From assembly GCF_013359945.1 (NCBI RefSeq), contig NZ_JABWCS010000209.1, positions 1 to 64,000 on the forward strand: a stretch of DNA of 64,000 nt, in the 5' to 3' direction. The notes beneath the pieces were generated by a model that saw nothing but the letters and a program-made list of their open reading frames with translations, was not told the origin of the DNA and searched no databases. The DNA comes from Paenibacillus agri (GTDB lineage: Bacteria > Bacillota > Bacilli > Paenibacillales > Paenibacillaceae). Positions 61,095-64,000 of this stretch are shown piece by piece. Position 1 is the first letter of the stretch, and every line of letters begins with the position of its first letter. Both the position numbers and the translations under genes were made by a program.

Positions 61095-62111
61095 TTATCC
61101 CTTCTTCTCATTCTCCCGTTCAATCTCCAGAATATCAAGGAAGAAGACGAAGATCGGAATACCGAGAATCAGGCCCCATATCCCTAAATAATGTTCTGAG
61201 AAGAGCAGAACGACAAAGGTGTAGAACATAGGCAGATTCATTTTGGAAGACATCAGCTTCGGATTGAGGAAATATCCCTCTATAAAATGCAGTATAGCAA
61301 TCATAGCTAGTACATAGATCGTCATCATGAGGCCGCCGATGTTGTAACCAATAATACATAGCGGGATCAACGAGATCACAAAACCTACGACCGGGATCAA
61401 ACTAAGCAGGAAAATCATAATAGAAAGCGCGAACAGATACGGAAAGCCCAGAATCCACAGCCCGACCACCGTAAACACAGTATTGAACATCGCGATCAGA
61501 AGCTGCGCTTCGATGACTTTGCCGAAAGAAGAGATGAATTTTTGACCAAAGTACTCCAGTTCCTTGTAGAACCAGCTAATCTTACTAGTGCTCAGTCTGG
61601 AAGTGAAGGCCACAATTCGGTTCTTCTCCAGGATGAAGACAAAGCTTAGGATCGTGGATAACACAAAGGTCGTACCCCAATTACTGATTCTCAGAACATA
61701 CTCGATCCCTTGAGTCATGTAGGATTGGTAGTTCAAATCCTTCAAGGTTCTAAAAATATGCTGGGTGATGTCATTCTGGGGAATATCTTCAGGAGTAAGG
61801 TTGGTTAGAAAATACGTTAATTGCTTGATCTGGACAAATACTTTCGGAAGGTAATTGACGAGTGCGAAAACAATCGTAGCAATCAAAGCCAGGTACAGAA
61901 AAACAATAATAACCTTGCTGTTGATCCGGACATATTTGTCAAGCCGTTTGGTTAGCATCACCTGAAAGCTGTTCATGACATAAGCAATCAGAAAGGTCAG
62001 CAGCACCAGATTGAGCATATCTCTGATACTGAACAACAGCAGGCAGATCAGAAATAATATTCCGAAACGCCGAACAGTTAAATTTTCAAAAAAACGCTTG
62101 AACACTTCCAT
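61095..62111 (-). CDS. AI-2E/PerM-family permease
   Basis: 338 residues with about eight membrane helices, in the family arrangement: a four-helix N-terminal group, the long loop (about 130-190), and the C-terminal group with FLLSLIPVVGFVISLIPLCIIGY, IEGYFLNPKLMSSKMNLP and LLFSEHYLGIWGLILGIPIF. The family covers the TqsA transporter, sodium/proton antiporters and proteins of unknown role, so autoinducer export is not implied. ATG at 62111 is chosen because GGAG lies within the longer frame. It is monocistronic. Confidence 0.88.
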   Translation of the reverse strand: MEVFKRFFENLTVRRFGILFLICLLLFSIRDMLNLVLLTFLIAYVMNSFQVMLTKRLDKYVRINSKVIIVFLYLALIATIVFALVNYLPKVFVQIKQLTYFLTNLTPEDIPQNDITQHIFRTLKDLNYQSYMTQGIEYVLRISNWGTTFVLSTILSFVFILEKNRIVAFTSRLSTSKISWFYKELEYFGQKFISSFGKVIEAQLLIAMFNTVFTVVGLWILGFPYLFALSIMIFLLSLIPVVGFVISLIPLCIIGYNIGGLMMTIYVLAMIAILHFIEGYFLNPKLMSSKMNLPMFYTFVVLLFSEHYLGIWGLILGIPIFVFFLDILEIERENEKKG

Positions 62112-62291
62112 GCTTCCTCTCCATTCGCTTGCAATTGGCACCTTATTATAGTCTACATTAATGAAAACAATTATAGCAAATAACGGGCTCTGAATCGGTC
62201 GTATTTTCGCGATTTTTGTGCTTTTTTAGAAAAAAACAAGAGATATTGCAGAATTAGGCATCCGTACCTACCAATTTGTCCTGCTATCCGT

Positions 62292-62849
62292 CTAGGCTCC
62301 CCCTTTATATGGCAAAATATCCCCCACACGTAGTTCGTCCACAAATTGTTGCAACGATTGATAAAACTCCACCGCATGCTGTATCTTGGCGTAGTCTATC
62401 AAGCAGCGCTCCCGCTCGTCCTCAGACAGCTCTGCCTCCTCAAGCAGCTCCTGCAGACCTGGCAACACATGCTCCAGCGCTTCATTCATTACATCAATCT
62501 CCCTTTGCAGCTTCATTGTAAAGAAACTTCTGAACGCCCGGAAGAAATCCGTCTCCGCCATATACAAATCTTTGCGATCCTGTTTTTCCGTAAGCTTCGT
62601 AACCATGCCCGAAGAGATTAGGGAACGAACCCCATAGCTCATATTACTCTTGCTCATGCTCATCATATGCTTCATTTCTTCAAGCGTCATCGGTCGGTCC
62701 TCAAAGAACATGATCCCGTACAACTGCCCGAATGAATAATTGGCTCCATATAAATCCATCGTCTGCGCGATAGCATCGATCATTCTGCGCTGCAATTGCA
62801 TCCGCGGCGTCAGCTCCAAATCTAACTCTCCAATTCCTTCTCGCTTCAT
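62292..62849 (-). CDS. GbsR-type MarR-family regulator
   Basis: About 185 residues. The winged helix (about 30-95) reads ANYSFGQLYGIMFFEDRPMTLEEMKHMMSMSKSNMSYGVRSL, with the Ser-Lys-Ser-Asn-Met-Ser recognition helix typical of GbsR/OpcR proteins. A long C-terminal dimerisation helix pair (about 105-180) follows. GbsR-type regulators control osmoprotectant genes, but here the divergent neighbour is a sugar-type permease operon. ATG at 62849 is chosen with AAGGTG about 6-7 nt upstream; ATG 62852 and GTG 62864 are alternatives. Confidence 0.85.
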   Translation of the reverse strand: MKREGIGELDLELTPRMQLQRRMIDAIAQTMDLYGANYSFGQLYGIMFFEDRPMTLEEMKHMMSMSKSNMSYGVRSLISSGMVTKLTEKQDRKDLYMAETDFFRAFRSFFTMKLQREIDVMNEALEHVLPGLQELLEEAELSEDERERCLIDYAKIQHAVEFYQSLQQFVDELRVGDILPYKGGA

Positions 62850-63064
62850 CATGCACACCTTCACTTCCTGTGGAATCTATCCTCTACATTACACAAAACT
62901 GAAACTTTTATCGCGTTTTTTAAGAATTTTACATAAATCTAGCTTCCGTTTTACGCCGTCTTTACCACACCTATAGATATTGAGTGTACAATTTTTTTTG
63001 AACAGAGAAGCTTTACTCCAAATTATACAGTGAAATTGAAAAGATGGAATGGGGTATATACACA

Positions 63065-63943
63065 ATGATTCGCTCGAAGTTTATCGGCGGCCTGAAGCCA
63101 GTACTATTCACACTGCCAGCTATGATTCCGTTCACCGTGTTCTGGCTTGGACCGCTGCTGTACGTCTTGTATCTAAGCTTTAACGAGTGGGACTTCATGA
63201 GTCCGGAGAAAACCTTTGTCGGGCTCGACAACTACATCAATCTGTTCAGCAACCCTGCTTTTTACCAGGCACTAAGGGTCACTGCGCTGTTCTGTGCAGG
63301 CACCGTAATTCCTGTCATTGTGATCGGCCTTGGATTGGCCCTTCTAATGAACAAGAAGCTGAAAGGCTCCGCGATTTACCAGGTTCTGTTATTCTCGCCT
63401 TGGGTGACACCAACGGTAGCCGTATCCATCGTCTGGTCATGGATCTACGAGCCGGAGATCGGCCTCGCTAATACGGTTCTAAGCTTTCTGGGATTCGAAA
63501 AGCTCGGCTGGCTGCAAGATCCAACCTGGGCGCTCGTCGGCGTAATACTCGTCACCATCTGGAAATCTGTCGGCTGGGCGATGATCTTTTATCTGGTAGC
63601 CTTGCGTAATGTGCCTGCTGATCTTATGGAGGCTGCTGACCTGGACGGAGCGAATCCTGTCCATAAGTTCATTCGCATCACGCTTCCGCTAATCTCGCCG
63701 ACTACCCTGTTCTTGTTTATCGTTCAGCTGATTCAGGCCCTTCAGGCTTACGATCAGATTAATGTACTGACCCAAGGCGGGCCGGCTGGTTCCACGCGTA
63801 CCCTGCTATACATGTATTACCAGTCCGCTTTCGAGTCATTTCAGATCGGGGAAGCCTCCTCTATAGCCATGACGCTTGTCTTCATATGTATGCTACTGTC
63901 CCTGCTGTCCGTTATTTTCAGCAGCCGAAACACTCACTACTAA
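63065..63943 (+). CDS. sugar ABC transporter permease (MalF/UgpA type)
   Basis: About 292 residues with six membrane helices. The EAA loop reads VPADLMEAADLDGANPVHKFIRITLPLISPT. It is of the carbohydrate-importer family (CUT1), the first permease of a pair. ATG at 63065 is chosen over ATG 63044 because GGGGT precedes it; neither ribosome site is strong. The next gene, a second permease, begins 29 bp later. The binding protein and ATPase are not in the window. The sugar is unknown. Confidence 0.88.
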   Translation: MIRSKFIGGLKPVLFTLPAMIPFTVFWLGPLLYVLYLSFNEWDFMSPEKTFVGLDNYINLFSNPAFYQALRVTALFCAGTVIPVIVIGLGLALLMNKKLKGSAIYQVLLFSPWVTPTVAVSIVWSWIYEPEIGLANTVLSFLGFEKLGWLQDPTWALVGVILVTIWKSVGWAMIFYLVALRNVPADLMEAADLDGANPVHKFIRITLPLISPTTLFLFIVQLIQALQAYDQINVLTQGGPAGSTRTLLYMYYQSAFESFQIGEASSIAMTLVFICMLLSLLSVIFSSRNTHY

Positions 63944-63971
63944 TAATGAAACTAGCCATCAGGAGGGCTTT

Positions 63972-64000
63972 ATGAGTATTCTTTCGCACATAGGCAAGCT
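63972..64000 (+). CDS. second sugar ABC permease (MalG type), 5' end only
   Basis: ATG with GGAGGG about 6 nt upstream begins MSILSHIGK and continues past the window edge. Only the first ten codons are visible; the identity is inferred from operon position after the first permease. Confidence 0.6.

Noticed and set aside
61095..62111. autoinducer-2 exporter linked to the quorum-sensing locus
   Set aside because: The AI-2E family name is misleading for most members, and the gene is 42 kb from the peptide system.

Overview
The window looks like chromosome of a Paenibacillus-type Firmicute. It has strong AGGAGG-like ribosome binding sites, frequent TTG/GTG starts, spore-related genes (a YheC/YheD ATP-grasp protein, a CotSA-like glycosyltransferase, a Spo0E-like phosphatase), an agmatine-to-putrescine pair typical of Bacillales, and a peptide/receptor quorum-sensing pair of a kind known from Paenibacillaceae. 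No tRNA, rRNA, CRISPR array or intact prophage is visible.

Layout. 1-1.3 kb: remnant of an insertion-sequence transposase with an in-frame stop, and an AT-rich orphan AgrA-like regulator without its phosphoacceptor Asp. 1.36-3.1 kb: an FAD oxidoreductase behind a variant purine (guanine-family) riboswitch at the extreme 5' end of its leader. 3.2-8 kb: two c-di-GMP enzymes (a membrane GGDEF protein and a solute-binding/PAS/GGDEF/EAL fusion) and a tiny gene behind a Fur box. 8-13.6 kb: a TPM-domain secreted protein, a truncated LysR gene, an orphan GAF/PAS sensor kinase and a formate/nitrite channel. 13.7-16.7 kb: TerC and aguB-aguA. 16.8-19.1 kb: an RRNPP (AloR-like) receptor, its 44-aa propeptide ending THGSGG, a Spo0E-like 55-aa phosphatase and a 40-aa membrane peptide; three of these four are very short genes. 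19.4-23 kb: Fur-controlled iron-siderophore lipoprotein, a YfcE-like phosphodiesterase with a decayed duplicate fragment, and gltD. 23.4-27.6 kb: a PadR/HAAS membrane pair with a 22-bp perfect inverted repeat, a type I pullulanase with a LacI/CcpA-type operator, and a C39-like peptidase. 27.6-40.4 kb: a multi-PAS hybrid kinase, a secreted coiled-coil protein with a terminator in its leader, spore-surface and sugar-nucleotide genes (YheC/D, GT4, ManC, DUF6492), DUF445, a HAD phosphatase and a BTAD response regulator. 40.5-48 kb: a double hybrid kinase convergent with that regulator, an Imm30-like gene, an AraC regulator and a UvrD-type helicase. 47.85-49.3 kb: a gene-poor stretch with three repeat types. 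49.3-57.9 kb: an ABC importer with an alkaline-phosphatase-superfamily enzyme, then a response regulator/kinase/lipoprotein operon. 58-64 kb: a methyltransferase, an amidase, a small secreted protein, an AI-2E-type permease, a GbsR-type regulator and the start of a sugar ABC permease operon.

The two parts most worth attention are the variant purine riboswitch controlling an FAD oxidoreductase, and the quorum-sensing locus, where a near-consensus promoter and a perfect 15-bp palindrome in front of the propeptide gene suggest autoinduction next to a sporulation phosphatase. Signal transduction dominates the window: five histidine kinases (two of them hybrids), two response regulators of normal appearance plus one degenerate one, and two c-di-GMP enzymes.
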